Positions 10,659-20,074 are shown, numbered from the stretch's first letter. The stretch is 38,976 bases of DNA from Pseudomonadota bacterium (GCA_018971625.1 JAGXAJ010000038.1:1-38976); one strand, 5' to 3'. Translations and numbers: made by a program. The notes: a model not told the origin generated them from the sequence alone.

Positions 10659-11972
10659 TCAGGCAGCCCTGATGTTTCGCGCGGCGGCTTCCGCGGTGGC
10701 TTCATGGCCCATGATGAAGTTGCGCCGCATCGGCTTGATCACGAAGATCGCCATCAGCGCCGCGGTGGCGTTGAGGGCGACCGCAACCACGAACACCGCC
10801 TGCCAGCCGAAATCCCTGGCGACGATACTCGCGAGCGGCACCAGCAGCGATGCGGTGCCCTTGGCGGTGTACAACATGCCGTTGTTGGTGGTGGCATATT
10901 TGACGCCGAAGGTGTCGCCACTGGTTGCGGGGAACAGGCTGTAGATTTCGCCGAACACGCCGAAATAGACCGCGGTCGCCAGCACGAACACGAGCGGGAT
11001 GTGGCCGTACATCGACAGCGTCATCAGCATGGCCGCTCCCGTCGTGAATGCGATGAACATGGTGTTCTCACGGCCGATGCGGTCGGAAACGAATCCGAAG
11101 AACGGACGGCCGAAACCGTCGAAGATCCGGTCGAGCGAAATCGCGAAGGTCAGCGCCGCCATCTGGAAGCCGAGCATGCTCACCGGTTCATTGGCGATCT
11201 TGAAGTCGTGTGCGATCGGGGCGATCTGGGCCGCCGCCATCAGGCCACCGGCGGCGACCATCACGAACACCAGATACATCACCCAGAAGATCGGGCTGCG
11301 CAGCACCTGCGGCGGTGTGAAGTCGATCTTGGTTTGCGGCAGATTGAGTTTCTTCTTTTTTGCCGGCACCGCCTGCGACGGCTTGCGCAGGAAGAAGGCG
11401 AGCACGAACACGACCACGCCTTGTCCGATGCCGAAGGTGAAAAAGGCCTCCTGGTAGCCGCTGGTGGCGATCATGTGGGCAATCGGCACCACGGTGATTG
11501 CGGCTCCCGCGCCGAAGCCGGCGGCGGTCGAGCCCGCAGCGAAGCCGCGGTGATCCGGAAACCATTTCAGCGCATTGCCGACGCAGGTGCCGTATACCGA
11601 GCCGGCGCCGATGCCGCCGAAGATGGCGCCGATGTAAAGCAGCGGCAACGAGTTGGCGTAGGAGTTCAGCACCCAGGCAAGCGTGATCATCACCGCGCCA
11701 AACTTGATGACGACGCTTGGTCCAAATCTGTCGACGAACCACGCTTCGATCGGAACCAGCCAGGTTTCCGTCACCACGAACAGGGTGAAGGCGAGCTGGA
11801 TCGCGGCGCGGCCCCAGTGAAACTTGGCGTTGATCGGATCGACGAACAGCGTCCAGCCATATTGCAGGTTGGCGATCATCGCCATGCAGACGAGACCCAT
11901 CACAAGCTGCATCCAGCGATAATACGGGGCTTCCGCCATCGGCGTCATTGCCGGTTGTGAATTGGTGGTCAT
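10659..11972 (-). CDS. oxlT: MFS oxalate/formate antiporter family transporter
   Basis: 437 residues; ATG at 11972 stands behind GGGAGGAATC. Twelve hydrophobic helices in two halves with the longer cytoplasmic loop near residues 205-230 (KPSQAVPAKKKKLNLPQTK). MFS motif-A-like loops are DRFGPSVV near 90 and SDRIGRENT near 300. WFPDHRGFAAG is typical of the oxalate:formate antiporter (OFA) group, whose model OxlT exchanges oxalate in for formate out. Context agrees strongly: it is the last gene of a leftward set gntR-oxc-frc-transporter. Net exchange of oxalate2- for formate- plus proton-consuming decarboxylation would energise the membrane. The substrate is inferred from the operon; some OFA members carry other acids. 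Confidence 0.88.
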   Translation of the reverse strand: MTTNSQPAMTPMAEAPYYRWMQLVMGLVCMAMIANLQYGWTLFVDPINAKFHWGRAAIQLAFTLFVVTETWLVPIEAWFVDRFGPSVVIKFGAVMITLAWVLNSYANSLPLLYIGAIFGGIGAGSVYGTCVGNALKWFPDHRGFAAGSTAAGFGAGAAITVVPIAHMIATSGYQEAFFTFGIGQGVVVFVLAFFLRKPSQAVPAKKKKLNLPQTKIDFTPPQVLRSPIFWVMYLVFVMVAAGGLMAAAQIAPIAHDFKIANEPVSMLGFQMAALTFAISLDRIFDGFGRPFFGFVSDRIGRENTMFIAFTTGAAMLMTLSMYGHIPLVFVLATAVYFGVFGEIYSLFPATSGDTFGVKYATTNNGMLYTAKGTASLLVPLASIVARDFGWQAVFVVAVALNATAALMAIFVIKPMRRNFIMGHEATAEAAARNIRAA

Positions 11973-12155
11973 GATTCCTCCCAAGGCACGCTTCTCTTCA
12001 ACTGAGCGTTACCGTTTGGCTAGTTTTGTATGTGATATGCCAGAGCGCAAGCTCTACTTCCGCCCATTGTGTCGCAGTGCGTCGAACGCGCATTCACGGG
12101 TTCTGGTTGGCCGTTTCGGCTCCGCAGTCATTCGCAGGAGTCCTTTCGGGACCGG

Positions 12156-13433
12156 TTATTCGGCGGCCTGCTTGCGCGGCGGATCGAGCGCGCCGGAATC
12201 GTGGATCTCGGCCATCTGGTGATCGCTGAAGCCGAGCACCTGGCGCAGGATTTCGTCGGTATGTTCGCCGAGCAGCGGCGAGCGTTTCACCTCTGTCGGA
12301 CTATCGGAAAGCTTGATGGGGTTGCCGACCGACAGATACTTGCCACGGGTCGGATGATCGATCTCGACCACGGTGCCGGTGGCGCGCAGCGATTGATCTT
12401 CCGCCAGTTCCTTCATCGACAGGATCGGACCGCAGGGGATGTCGTCCTTGTTGAGGATCTCCATCGCCTCGAACTTGGTCTTGGTCATGGTCCAGAGTTC
12501 GATGCGCGCGAAAATCTCGTTGAGGCGTGGCAGCCGGGCCGGCGGCTTGGCGTAATCCGGATGGGTCTTCCAGCCGGGCTCGCCGATCGCGTCGCAGATC
12601 TTCTCCCAGACCGCGGCCTGGGTGATGAAATAGATATAGGCATTGGGATCGGTCTCCCAGCCCTTGCACTTCAGGATGCGGCCCGGCTGGCCGCCGCCGG
12701 AATCGTTGCCGGCGCGTGGCACCGCGTCGCCGAATGCAATGCCGTCGCCGAACTGGCTGTATTCCTTGAGCGGCCCATGCGCGAGGCGCTGCTGGTCGCG
12801 CAACTTGACGCGCGAGAGGTTGAGCACGCCGTCCTGCATCGCAGCCGTAACCTTTTGACCCCGTCCGGTCATGGTGCGCTGATAGAGCGCGGTGACGATG
12901 CCGAGCGCCAGATGCAAGCCGGTGCCGCTGTCGCCGATCTGCGCGCCGGTGACGAGCGGCAGGCCGTCGCGGAATCCCGTGGTCGATGCCGCGCCGCCGG
13001 TGCATTGCGCGACGTTCTCATACACCTTGCAGTCCTCGTACGGACCGGGGCCGAAACCCTTGATCGAGGCCACGATCATCTTCGGATTGAGGCTATGAAT
13101 CTTCTCCCAGGGAAATCCCATGCGGTCGAGCACACCGGGGCCGAAATTCTCCACCAGCACGTCGCACGCCTTGATCAGCGCGGTGAGGACTTCCTTGCCC
13201 TTGGGGTTCTTGGTGTCGAGCGTGATCGAGCGCTTGTTGTGGTTGAGCATGGTGAAATACAGGCTGTCGGCATTGGGCACGTCCTGCAACTGGCCGCGGG
13301 TGATGTCGCCGACGCCGGGGCGCTCGACCTTGATCACGTCGGCGCCGAACCACGCCAGCAATTGCGTGCAGGTCGGTCCCGACTGGACGTGGGTGAAATC
13401 GAGAATACGAACGCCTTTCAGCGCCTTTGTCAT
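12156..13433 (-). CDS. frc: Formyl-CoA:oxalate CoA-transferase
   Basis: Class III CoA-transferase moving CoA from formyl-CoA to oxalate, giving oxalyl-CoA and formate. 425 residues from ATG 13433 (SD CGGAGCAAGACC), near the 428 of the Oxalobacter enzyme. Conserved opening [19 protein letters not shown], the CoA-binding [11 protein letters not shown] near 33-43, catalytic Asp168 in [10 protein letters not shown], corresponding to Asp169 of Oxalobacter Frc, and the flexible glycine loop DSGGGQPG. It lies 84 bp downstream of oxc in the same direction, supplying its substrate and reusing its formyl-CoA product. Expression likely follows the GntR regulator of the same cluster. Confidence 0.95.
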   Translation of the reverse strand: MTKALKGVRILDFTHVQSGPTCTQLLAWFGADVIKVERPGVGDITRGQLQDVPNADSLYFTMLNHNKRSITLDTKNPKGKEVLTALIKACDVLVENFGPGVLDRMGFPWEKIHSLNPKMIVASIKGFGPGPYEDCKVYENVAQCTGGAASTTGFRDGLPLVTGAQIGDSGTGLHLALGIVTALYQRTMTGRGQKVTAAMQDGVLNLSRVKLRDQQRLAHGPLKEYSQFGDGIAFGDAVPRAGNDSGGGQPGRILKCKGWETDPNAYIYFITQAAVWEKICDAIGEPGWKTHPDYAKPPARLPRLNEIFARIELWTMTKTKFEAMEILNKDDIPCGPILSMKELAEDQSLRATGTVVEIDHPTRGKYLSVGNPIKLSDSPTEVKRSPLLGEHTDEILRQVLGFSDHQMAEIHDSGALDPPRKQAAE

Positions 13434-13517
13434 GGTCTTGCTCCGTCTCGTATCTGCTCCTGCCACAGGCAGAAATGAAAGAGGGCAGGGCGCGCGCCCC
13501 TGTCCGGATTGGGTCGC

Positions 13518-15257
13518 CTATTTCTTCTTGCCGAGCACGCTCTGCGGATTGAACTTGCCGATGCGGCCCGATTCGCTGCCGACGGCCGGATCGAGCACGG
13601 CGTTGATCAGCGTCGGCTTGCCTGAATCCATCGCCGCGTTGACCGCGCGCTTCAGCTCGTCTGGAGACGTCGCATTGATGCCGACGCCGCCGAACGCCTC
13701 GATCATCTTGTCGTAGCGTGCGCCCTTCACGAACACGGTCGGCGCGGGATCGCTGCCGGCGCTGTTGACGTCGGTGCCGCGATAAATGCCGTCATTGTTG
13801 AAGACGACGATGCAGACCGGCAGCCTGTAGCGGCAGATCGTTTCGATCTCCATGCCGGAGAAGCCGAACGCCGAGTCGCCCTCGACGCATAACACCGGGC
13901 TGCCGGTCTCGATCGCGGCGGCAATGGCATAGCCCATGCCGATGCCCATAATGCCCCAGGTGCCAACGTCGATGCGTTTGCGCGGCTGGTAAATGTCGAT
14001 GATGCCGCGCGCGAGGTCGAGCGTGTTGGCGCCTTCGTTCACCAGCATCACGTCCGGCCGTTCCTTGACGATGGTGCGCAGCACCCCGAGCGCGCCGTGG
14101 TAATCCATCGGCGAATTGTTGTTCATCAGGCGCGGCGCCATCTTGCCGATGTTCTCTTCGCGCTTTTTTGCGATTGCGCTCATCCAGTCGACCGGCGCGG
14201 CCTGCCAGCCATGGCCCATCGCGCCGAGCATCGCGGATACGCAACTGCCGATGTCACCGACCATGGGCGCCATGATCTCGACGTTGGAGTCGATTTCCTT
14301 CGGCTCGATGTCGATCTGGATGAGCTTCTTCGGCTCATCGCCCCAGGTCTTGCCCTTGCCGTGCGACAGCAACCAGTTGAGCCGCGCGCCGATCAGCATC
14401 ACGACGTCGGAGTCCTTCAATGCCGTCGAGCGCGCCGCGGCCGCGCACTGCGGATGAGTGTCCGGAAGCAGTCCCTTGGCCATGCTCATCGGCAGGAACG
14501 GCGCGCCGCTCTTCTCCACGAATGCGCGGATCTCGTCGTCGGCTTGCGCATAAGCGGCGCCCTTGCCGAGAATGATCAGCGGCTTTTTCGCGGATCTGAG
14601 CACATCGAGCGCGCGCTTGACGGCATCGGGGGCGGGGATCTGCGCGGGCGCCGCGTCGATCACCTTCACCAGCGACCTCCTGCCGGCATCGGCGTCGATC
14701 ACCTGCCCGAAAAGCTTTGCCGGAAGGTCAAGATAGACGCCGCCCGGGCGCCCCGAAACCGCGGCACGGATCGCGCGCGCGAGCCCGATGCCGATGTCGG
14801 CGGCATGCAGCACGCGGAATGCCGCCTTGCAGAGCGGCTTGGCGATCGCGAGCTGGTCCATCTCCTCGTAGTCACCCTGTTGCAGATCGACGAGCTCGCG
14901 CTCGGACGAACCCGAGATCAGGATCATCGGGAAGCAGTTGGCGGTGGCATGGGCGAGCGCGGTGAGGCCGTTGAGGAAGCCCAGCGCCGACACGGTGAGG
15001 CATATGCCCGGCTTCCTGGTCAGGAAGCCCGCGATCGAGGCTGCGTAGCCGGCGTTCTGCTCATGGCGGAACGAGAGTACGCGGATGCCCGAAGCCTGCG
15101 CCATGCGAGCGAAATCCGTGATCGGAATGCCCGGCACGCCATAGATCGTGGTGAGGCCGTTGAGCTTCAGCGCGTCGATGACGAGATGAAAGCCGTCGGT
15201 TAGCTCCTGCTGCGTGTCGGCCGGCTTTGCATCGACGCTCTGTGCTGCCGCGGACAT
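13518..15257 (-). CDS. oxc: Oxalyl-CoA decarboxylase
   Basis: Thiamine diphosphate and Mg-dependent enzyme converting oxalyl-CoA to formyl-CoA and CO2. 579 residues, close to the 568 of the Oxalobacter enzyme. The N-terminal PYR domain carries catalytic Glu66 in [11 protein letters not shown]. The central domain (about 200-350) holds the nucleotide-like pocket that in this enzyme binds ADP as activator. The C-terminal PP domain has the ThDP motif from [11 protein letters not shown] (460-470) to FNND (486-489), with the expected 26-residue spacing. AGGGAGAAGTGGA precedes ATG 15257. First structural gene of the oxalate operon, 79 bp after gntR. Confidence 0.95.
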   Translation of the reverse strand: MSAAAQSVDAKPADTQQELTDGFHLVIDALKLNGLTTIYGVPGIPITDFARMAQASGIRVLSFRHEQNAGYAASIAGFLTRKPGICLTVSALGFLNGLTALAHATANCFPMILISGSSERELVDLQQGDYEEMDQLAIAKPLCKAAFRVLHAADIGIGLARAIRAAVSGRPGGVYLDLPAKLFGQVIDADAGRRSLVKVIDAAPAQIPAPDAVKRALDVLRSAKKPLIILGKGAAYAQADDEIRAFVEKSGAPFLPMSMAKGLLPDTHPQCAAAARSTALKDSDVVMLIGARLNWLLSHGKGKTWGDEPKKLIQIDIEPKEIDSNVEIMAPMVGDIGSCVSAMLGAMGHGWQAAPVDWMSAIAKKREENIGKMAPRLMNNNSPMDYHGALGVLRTIVKERPDVMLVNEGANTLDLARGIIDIYQPRKRIDVGTWGIMGIGMGYAIAAAIETGSPVLCVEGDSAFGFSGMEIETICRYRLPVCIVVFNNDGIYRGTDVNSAGSDPAPTVFVKGARYDKMIEAFGGVGINATSPDELKRAVNAAMDSGKPTLINAVLDPAVGSESGRIGKFNPQSVLGKKK

Positions 15258-15336
15258 TCCACTTCTCCCTGATCGTTTCTTGGGTAGGGACGACGTCGGT
15301 TGCTTCGTGGTACGGCGGTAAAGCTAAAACAGGACT

Positions 15337-16077
15337 CTAAAATCGCTTCTCAAACAATTCCTGTCCGTGCGTCTCGACGTATGCGGCGAGCCCGAGCGTA
15401 TGATCACGCGCGCGCTTTTCCGCAAGTTCAGTGTTGCGTTCCTCGAGCGCCTCGATGATTGCCATGTGTTCGGGCAACGAGGTCGCGGTGCGATCGACGC
15501 GGCCGATGGTCAATTGCCGGTAACCGCGAACGTGCAGCAGGATGTCGTTGGTCATGTCGACCAGCACCGGCGACTCGCTGAGCGAGATCAGGGCCTGGTG
15601 GAAAGCGATATTGGCCTTGGAATATTCCTCGACATGATCCTGCGGCAGCCGATCCTGGCCGAAATCCTTGAAGAAATCGCGCAGCGCGGAGATGTCCTTC
15701 TTGCGTGCGATGGTGGTGATCAGACGCGCGGCCATGCTCTCGAGTGCGGCCCAGGCGCGGATCATATCGACGATCTCGCTCTTGGTGCGGCGTACCACGA
15801 CAATGCCGCGGCGCGGCACCGTCTTGACGAAGCCGTCCTGCTCCAGCATCGCGATCGCTTCGCGGATCGGCGTGCGGCTGACGCCGAGCCTTTCCGACAA
15901 CGCGCGCTCATCGAGCATCACGGGTTCGGGGGCCGCGTAGATGTCCATTTTGAGAATGGCTTCCTTTAGCGCTTCATACGCCTTGTTCTTGAAACTGATC
16001 TCCGGCGCGATCCGGACAATTGCGATATCTGCATCGGCCATGATCGGCGGCGCCTTGGCTTGTTTCCGTTCGAGCAC
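15337..16077 (-). CDS. GntR/FadR-type regulator of the oxalate genes
   Basis: 246 residues. The GTG at 16077 is preferred because AGGAGG lies 9 nt before it; a later ATG at 16041 is an alternative. The N-terminal winged helix (about 28-95) has LSERLGVSRTPIREAIAML, the classic GntR recognition helix. The C-terminal FCD domain (about 105-240) contains the metal- or acid-binding histidines expected for the family (NIAFHQAL, LPEHMAII, RARDHTLGL). It should sense oxalate, formate or a CoA ester and control both this operon and the divergent synthetase gene through the two palindromes found between them. Which ligand, and whether it represses or activates, cannot be told. Confidence 0.9.
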   Translation of the reverse strand: MLERKQAKAPPIMADADIAIVRIAPEISFKNKAYEALKEAILKMDIYAAPEPVMLDERALSERLGVSRTPIREAIAMLEQDGFVKTVPRRGIVVVRRTKSEIVDMIRAWAALESMAARLITTIARKKDISALRDFFKDFGQDRLPQDHVEEYSKANIAFHQALISLSESPVLVDMTNDILLHVRGYRQLTIGRVDRTATSLPEHMAIIEALEERNTELAEKRARDHTLGLAAYVETHGQELFEKRF

Positions 16078-16127
16078 GATTTGAGCCTCCTATCGACGGA
16101 GACGTTTTCCTAATCGTTGGGGATTTT

Positions 16128-16144
16128 TGGCATACCAGATGCCA
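16128..16144. promoter_or_regulatory. Operator 1, palindrome TGGCATACCAGATGCCA
   Basis: Perfect inverted repeat TGGCAT-5-ATGCCA, 51 bp upstream of the gntR start. The embedded TGGCATACCA fits the TGGnATnCCA pattern bound by FadR-subfamily GntR regulators. A second near-identical copy lies at 16211. Proposed binding site of the adjacent regulator. Confidence 0.75.
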
Positions 16145-16210
16145 GAATGTCAATGTCACTTTGTTTTTCAGCATTTTGTGCCAATGGTTTGCTTTCATAA
16201 CCCCCGTGCT

Positions 16211-16227
16211 TGGTATGCCAGATGCCA
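16211..16227. promoter_or_regulatory. Operator 2, palindrome TGGTATGCCAGATGCCA
   Basis: Matches operator 1 at 15 of 17 positions and keeps the inverted repeat with one mismatch. It starts 83 bp after operator 1, close to eight DNA turns, so both would face the same side of the helix. It lies about 130 bp upstream of the rightward synthetase gene. Loop formation or coordinated control of both directions is possible. Confidence 0.75.
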
Positions 16228-16230
16228 TAT

Positions 16231-16258
16231 AAGCGAATTCGTCTAAGCGAATTCGTCG
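16231..16258. repeat. 14-bp tandem duplication AAGCGAATTCGTCT
   Basis: AAGCGAATTCGTCT (16231-16244) is followed directly by AAGCGAATTCGTCG (16245-16258). Each copy holds the 8-bp palindrome CGAATTCG. It lies immediately 3' of operator 2 in the synthetase leader and may be a recent slippage duplication or a second regulatory element. Confidence 0.6.
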
Positions 16259-16359
16259 CGAAGTTTGCGCACCGGGGCAATTGGCTGCGCGGCTGGTGGA
16301 TTCTATTGCCCTGCGCCGGCGCGCCGGGCAGATCACACTGCACTTCAAGGAGGAAGTGA

Positions 16360-18489
16360 ATGTCGAGTTCGAAAGATGCGGTCCGCAAGGTCCTTGATGC
16401 GGTGAAAGCGGACAAGCGCACCAGCCTGACGGCGCCGGAAGGCAAGCTGGTGTGCGATGCCTACGGGATTCCGGTGCCGAAGGAAGGGGTGGCGAAATCG
16501 GCGGGGGAAGCCGCCACGATCGCAACCGGCATGGGCTTTCCTGTGGTGATGAAGATCGTTTCACCAGACATTCTACACAAGACCGAGGCGGGCGGCGTGA
16601 TAGTCGGCGTCAAGAATGCCGCCGACGTCGAAGCGAATTACGCGACCATCCTGGCCAACGCCAAAAAATACAAGGCCGACGCCAGGATCGAAGGCATTCA
16701 GGTGCAGCAGATGTTGCTCGGCGGCCAGGAAGTCATTGTCGGCGCCGTCACCGATGGATCGTTCGGCAAGCTGGTGGCGTTTGGCCTCGGTGGTGTACTG
16801 GTCGAGGTACTCAAGGACATTACCTTCCGACTGGCTCCGGCCACCAAGCAGGATGCGCTGTCGATGCTGGAGGGCATCCAGGCGCACGAGATGCTTAAGG
16901 GCGTGCGCGGCAACGACCCGGTCAATCGCGACGCGATCGCCGACATCATCGTCAACGTCTCGAAGCTGATCACCGATTTCCCCGAGATCACCGAAATGGA
17001 CCTCAATCCGGTGTTCGCCACCAAGAAGGACGCCATCGCCGCCGACGTGCGCATCGTGGTCGATTTCGCGCCCAAGCCGCCGCGGCCGCGCTCGAACCAT
17101 GACGATATCGTGCGCCAGATGAACCGCATTATGAAGCCGAAGTCGGTGGCGGTGATCGGCGCGTCCGCCGAGAGCGGCAAGATCGGCAATTCCGTGATGA
17201 AAAATCTCATCAATGGCGGCTACAAGGGCGAGATCTATCCGATCCATCCCAAGGCCGAAGAGATCCTTGGCAAGAAGGTCTACAAATCGGTCAAGGATAT
17301 TCCCGACGAGGTCGACATCGCGGTGTTCGCCATTCCCGCGAGCCTCGTTACCGGCGCGCTGGTCGAATGCGGCGAGAAGAAAGTGGTCGGGGCGATTCTG
17401 ATTCCGTCGGGCTATGCCGAAACCGGCAACGTGAAGGGCCAGGAGGAAATCCAGGCGATCGGTCGGAAATACGGCATCCGCCTGATGGGGCCGAACATCT
17501 ACGGCTTCTATTACACCCATGCCAATCTTTGCGCGACGTTCTGCACCGCCTACGATGTCAAGGGCTCGGCGGCGCTGTCCTCGCAATCCGGCGGCATCGG
17601 CATGGCGATCATCGGCTTCTCGCGCTCGGCCAGGATGGGCGTTTCGGCGATCGTCGGGCTCGGCAACAAGGCCGACCTCGATGAGGATGATTTGCTGACC
17701 TTCTTCGAACAGGACAACAATACCCGGGTCATCGCGCAGCATTGCGAGGACCTGAAGGACGGCCGTTCGTTCGCCGAAGTCGCCAAGCGGGTGTCGAAGA
17801 AAAAACCGATCATTGTGCTGAAGGCCGGACGCACGGCGGCTGGCTCCAAGGCGGCGAGCTCGCATACCGGTGCGCTCGCCGGAGACGACAGGATCTACGA
17901 GGACGTGTTCAACCAATGCGGCGTGATCCGCGCGCGTTCATTACGGGATATGCTGGAATTCGCCCGCGGCGTGCCGATCCTGCCGACGCCGAAGGGGGAG
18001 AACGTCGTCGTCATCACCGGGGCCGGCGGCTCCGGCGTGCTGCTGTCGGATGCCTGCATCGACAACAAGCTGTCCTTGATGGCGATCCCGCCGGACCTCG
18101 ACGTGGCGTTCCGCAAATTCATCCCGCCATTCGGTGCGGCCGGCAACCCCATCGACATCACCGGCGGCGAGCCGCCCATCACCTATGTCAACACGGTGAA
18201 GCTCGGCCTCGAGGATCCGCGCATCCATTCGCTGATCCTGGGTTACTGGCACACCATCGTGACGCCGCCGATGGTGTTCGCGAAGAATATGGTCGAGATC
18301 AAGAACGCGATGAAGGCGAAGGGCATCGAGAAACCGATTGTGGCCTCGCTTGCCGGAGACGTCGAGGTCGAGGAGGCCGCGGACTACCTTTACCAGAACG
18401 GCATCGTCGCTTACGCTTATTCGACCGAAATACCGGTCGCGGTCCTGGGCGCCAAGTACAAATGGGCGCGGGGCGCGGGACTGCTGTAG
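16360..18489 (+). CDS. ADP-forming acyl-CoA synthetase (acetate-CoA ligase family), fused beta-alpha
   Basis: 709 residues; ATG 16360 behind AAGGAGGAAGTGA. Order of parts: ATP-grasp domain (about 20-235; GFPVVMKIVSPDILHKTEAG, then EMDLNPVF), CoA-binding Rossmann domain (about 255-350; SVAVIGASAESGKIGN), and succinyl-CoA-ligase-like domains (about 370-700) with SQSGGIGMAI and the swinging phosphohistidine His502 in ASSHTGALAGDD. This is beta-then-alpha, the reverse of the more common alpha-beta fusion. It would make an acyl-CoA from acid, CoA and ATP, releasing ADP and phosphate. Position back to back with the oxalate operon and shared operators suggests it primes the cycle by making formyl-CoA or oxalyl-CoA; that substrate is inferred only. 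Confidence 0.9.
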   Translation: MSSSKDAVRKVLDAVKADKRTSLTAPEGKLVCDAYGIPVPKEGVAKSAGEAATIATGMGFPVVMKIVSPDILHKTEAGGVIVGVKNAADVEANYATILANAKKYKADARIEGIQVQQMLLGGQEVIVGAVTDGSFGKLVAFGLGGVLVEVLKDITFRLAPATKQDALSMLEGIQAHEMLKGVRGNDPVNRDAIADIIVNVSKLITDFPEITEMDLNPVFATKKDAIAADVRIVVDFAPKPPRPRSNHDDIVRQMNRIMKPKSVAVIGASAESGKIGNSVMKNLINGGYKGEIYPIHPKAEEILGKKVYKSVKDIPDEVDIAVFAIPASLVTGALVECGEKKVVGAILIPSGYAETGNVKGQEEIQAIGRKYGIRLMGPNIYGFYYTHANLCATFCTAYDVKGSAALSSQSGGIGMAIIGFSRSARMGVSAIVGLGNKADLDEDDLLTFFEQDNNTRVIAQHCEDLKDGRSFAEVAKRVSKKKPIIVLKAGRTAAGSKAASSHTGALAGDDRIYEDVFNQCGVIRARSLRDMLEFARGVPILPTPKGENVVVITGAGGSGVLLSDACIDNKLSLMAIPPDLDVAFRKFIPPFGAAGNPIDITGGEPPITYVNTVKLGLEDPRIHSLILGYWHTIVTPPMVFAKNMVEIKNAMKAKGIEKPIVASLAGDVEVEEAADYLYQNGIVAYAYSTEIPVAVLGAKYKWARGAGLL

Positions 18490-18518
18490 GAGATTCCGTC
18501 CGAGCGCTGAGCTGTAAG

Positions 18519-18546
18519 AATGCCGCCCAGAGCCTCGGGCGGCATT
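18519..18546 (+). terminator. Terminator after the acyl-CoA synthetase
   Basis: 10-bp perfect stem AATGCCGCCC (18519-18528) / GGGCGGCATT (18537-18546) with an 8-nt loop, followed by TTGATGG; it starts 30 bp past the stop. The A-rich left flank (GTAAGAA) and the TTTT at the stem base fit a rho-independent terminator. Confidence 0.8.
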
Positions 18547-18594
18547 TTGATGGTTTCTGTTCTTGGTCAGCGCACCAGTCCAGTCTCGGCAGAC

Positions 18595-18954
18595 TCAGGC
18601 CGCCGTTGTATTCCACCCCAGCCGGCGCGTGGTCCAATCCGCGCCGGCAGCGACGATAAATCCGATGCAGACGGCCAGTGCGTCGACGATGAAATCCTCC
18701 AGCCGCGCGTGCCGGCCCGGCGCCCAGAACTGCAGCAGTTCGAGTACGCCGGTCGCGATCATGGCGATAACCGCGGTACGGGGCCGGTTTCCGGTATAGG
18801 CGAGGCCGAACGCGAGCCCGACCAGGATGAAGGCGAAGGCGTGCTCGCCGTCCTGACCGAGGTCGGAGTGCGGCCGCAAGCTGGCCGGCCCGAGTGTCGC
18901 GAAGGTAACGGCGGCGGCCAAAAGCCAGGCGATAATGCGGAGGATGATTGTCAT
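18595..18954 (-). CDS. VanZ-like membrane protein
   Basis: 119 residues with four hydrophobic segments (about 4-22, 38-54, 60-75, 87-108). The pattern GVLELLQFWAPGRHARLEDFIVDALAV is the VanZ-like signature (acidic residue, Q, PGR, then D-N/D in the next helix). VanZ raises teicoplanin resistance in enterococci; most proteobacterial members have no known role. ATG at 18954 lacks a strong Shine-Dalgarno sequence. Its leftward end converges on the synthetase terminator. Confidence 0.85.
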   Translation of the reverse strand: MTIILRIIAWLLAAAVTFATLGPASLRPHSDLGQDGEHAFAFILVGLAFGLAYTGNRPRTAVIAMIATGVLELLQFWAPGRHARLEDFIVDALAVCIGFIVAAGADWTTRRLGWNTTAA

Positions 18955-19034
18955 CTGCCCAGGATAGCACGTTTCACCGGTTCCAAGGTCGATGTCACAT
19001 GAACGTGCAAGTCTGTGTGGTTAACGCGAAAACC

Positions 19035-19619
19035 CTATAACGCTTGCCGGACGCCGAGACTGAGCATGAAGCGTTCCCGGATCTGCACGGGATCGCGCCG
19101 GGTCTGTCCGGTTCCCGGCTTGCCGTCGATCCGCGCTCCGATCAATGTCGGCCCCGGAGCGGCCAGAGATCGATCGACCAGCCGCTCAAAATCCTCTTCA
19201 TCGGCAGCGCAGACGCTGTCGGCAAGGCCGCTTGCGATCGCGATCGCAACGATATCGGCGGCCACGGCGGCCGGCGTCGGCTGTGCGCCGGTGATTCTGA
19301 TAGCTGCCGTTGTCCATCACGACCATGCAGAGGTTTTTCGGCGCCAATGATGCGATCGTCGACAGGCACCCGAGTTGCATCCCGAGTTGCATCAAGAGCG
19401 AGCCGTCGCCTTCGAGTGCGAAGACGCGGCGCTTCGGTTGCGCCAGCGCGACGCCGGGCGCGATCGGGAAGGCGAGGCCCATGCTGCCCAGCATATAGAA
19501 ATTCTGCGGCCGGTGTCCGCGGCCCAGAGGTCGAAATTGGTGTTGCCGATGCCGCCGACCACGGCTTCCTCGTTCTTCAGCTTCACGATCAGGCGCGAGG
19601 TGAGATCGAACCGGTTCAT
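19035..19619 (-). pseudogene. Broken thiamine-pyrophosphate-dependent decarboxylase subunit gene
   Basis: Reading leftward from ATG 19619, the beginning [20 protein letters not shown] and [13 protein letters not shown], then in another frame [20 protein letters not shown] and [14 protein letters not shown].., and in a third step LIGARIDGKPGTGQTRRDPV to the stop at 19035, together make a protein like the beta (TPP-binding) subunit of sulfopyruvate or phosphonopyruvate decarboxylases. The ThDP motif GDGSLL..MDNGSY is present. One base appears lost near 19520 (WAAG-HRPQ expected) and one gained near 19300 (after GSYQ), which restores frame. A 12-bp tandem duplication CCCGAGTTGCAT (19369-19392) adds four residues. 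The alpha subunit is absent. Confidence 0.8.
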
Positions 19620-20074
19620 GATCTTGGCACGCCATCGGCATGCTGTTGACCCTGTCGAAGCGCATCATCGAGGGCGATCGCGCATTTCTCCCGTTGCCGA
19701 CTTCACGGTGGCAACAAATCACTGCGACCGGCCGCCAAGGCGGTGGCAGTGTTGCGATTTTTGCCGCACTCTCGATAATCGCACTCTCGATAATCAAGGG
19801 GTTGTGGCTACATTCAGGCAATGCGCAGGCTCTTTCGTGGAACCGAGTTTTCGGCGCAGCAGGAATGCACGTTATGCAACGACAAGCAGCCTCGTTCTGG
19901 AGTGCACGGTCGTGGTTTGCGCGGCGCTTGGTGCGGTTCGTCGCCATCGCGCCGCCAGCCGGCCGGATGTCGGCGTCTGAAACACTCTCACTGAGGCCAG
20001 TCGATATTTCTGACGACGCGTGCAATGCCCTGCGCAGCGCAGTTTCGCTCCGTGGCTTGGCGTCGACTCCGTTC
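19620..20074. other. Gap between the TPP pseudogene and pncB; holds a 15-bp tandem duplication
   Basis: 455 bp with no convincing gene. CGCACTCTCGATAAT is repeated exactly in tandem at 19765-19779 and 19780-19794. On the minus strand a frame ends in a TGA overlapping the pseudogene ATG (ATGA, with a run of [15 protein letters not shown] before it), so a translationally coupled upstream gene may once have existed. Nothing else recognisable was seen. Confidence 0.5.

Noticed and set aside
12020..12060. Possible third GntR operator near GATATGCCAGAG upstream of the transporter
   Set aside because: Only one half-site matches the two operators at 16128 and 16211; inverted arm absent.
10704..13478. 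Long plus-strand frames opposite the transporter and frc
   Set aside because: Typical high-GC antisense shadows; the minus-strand frames encode recognisable families.
14097..15203. 368-codon plus-strand frame opposite oxc
   Set aside because: Shadow of oxc with Arg/His/Asp-rich composition.
16573..17916. 447-codon minus-strand frame opposite the acyl-CoA synthetase
   Set aside because: Shadow; the plus-strand protein has complete ATP-grasp and CoA-ligase motifs.
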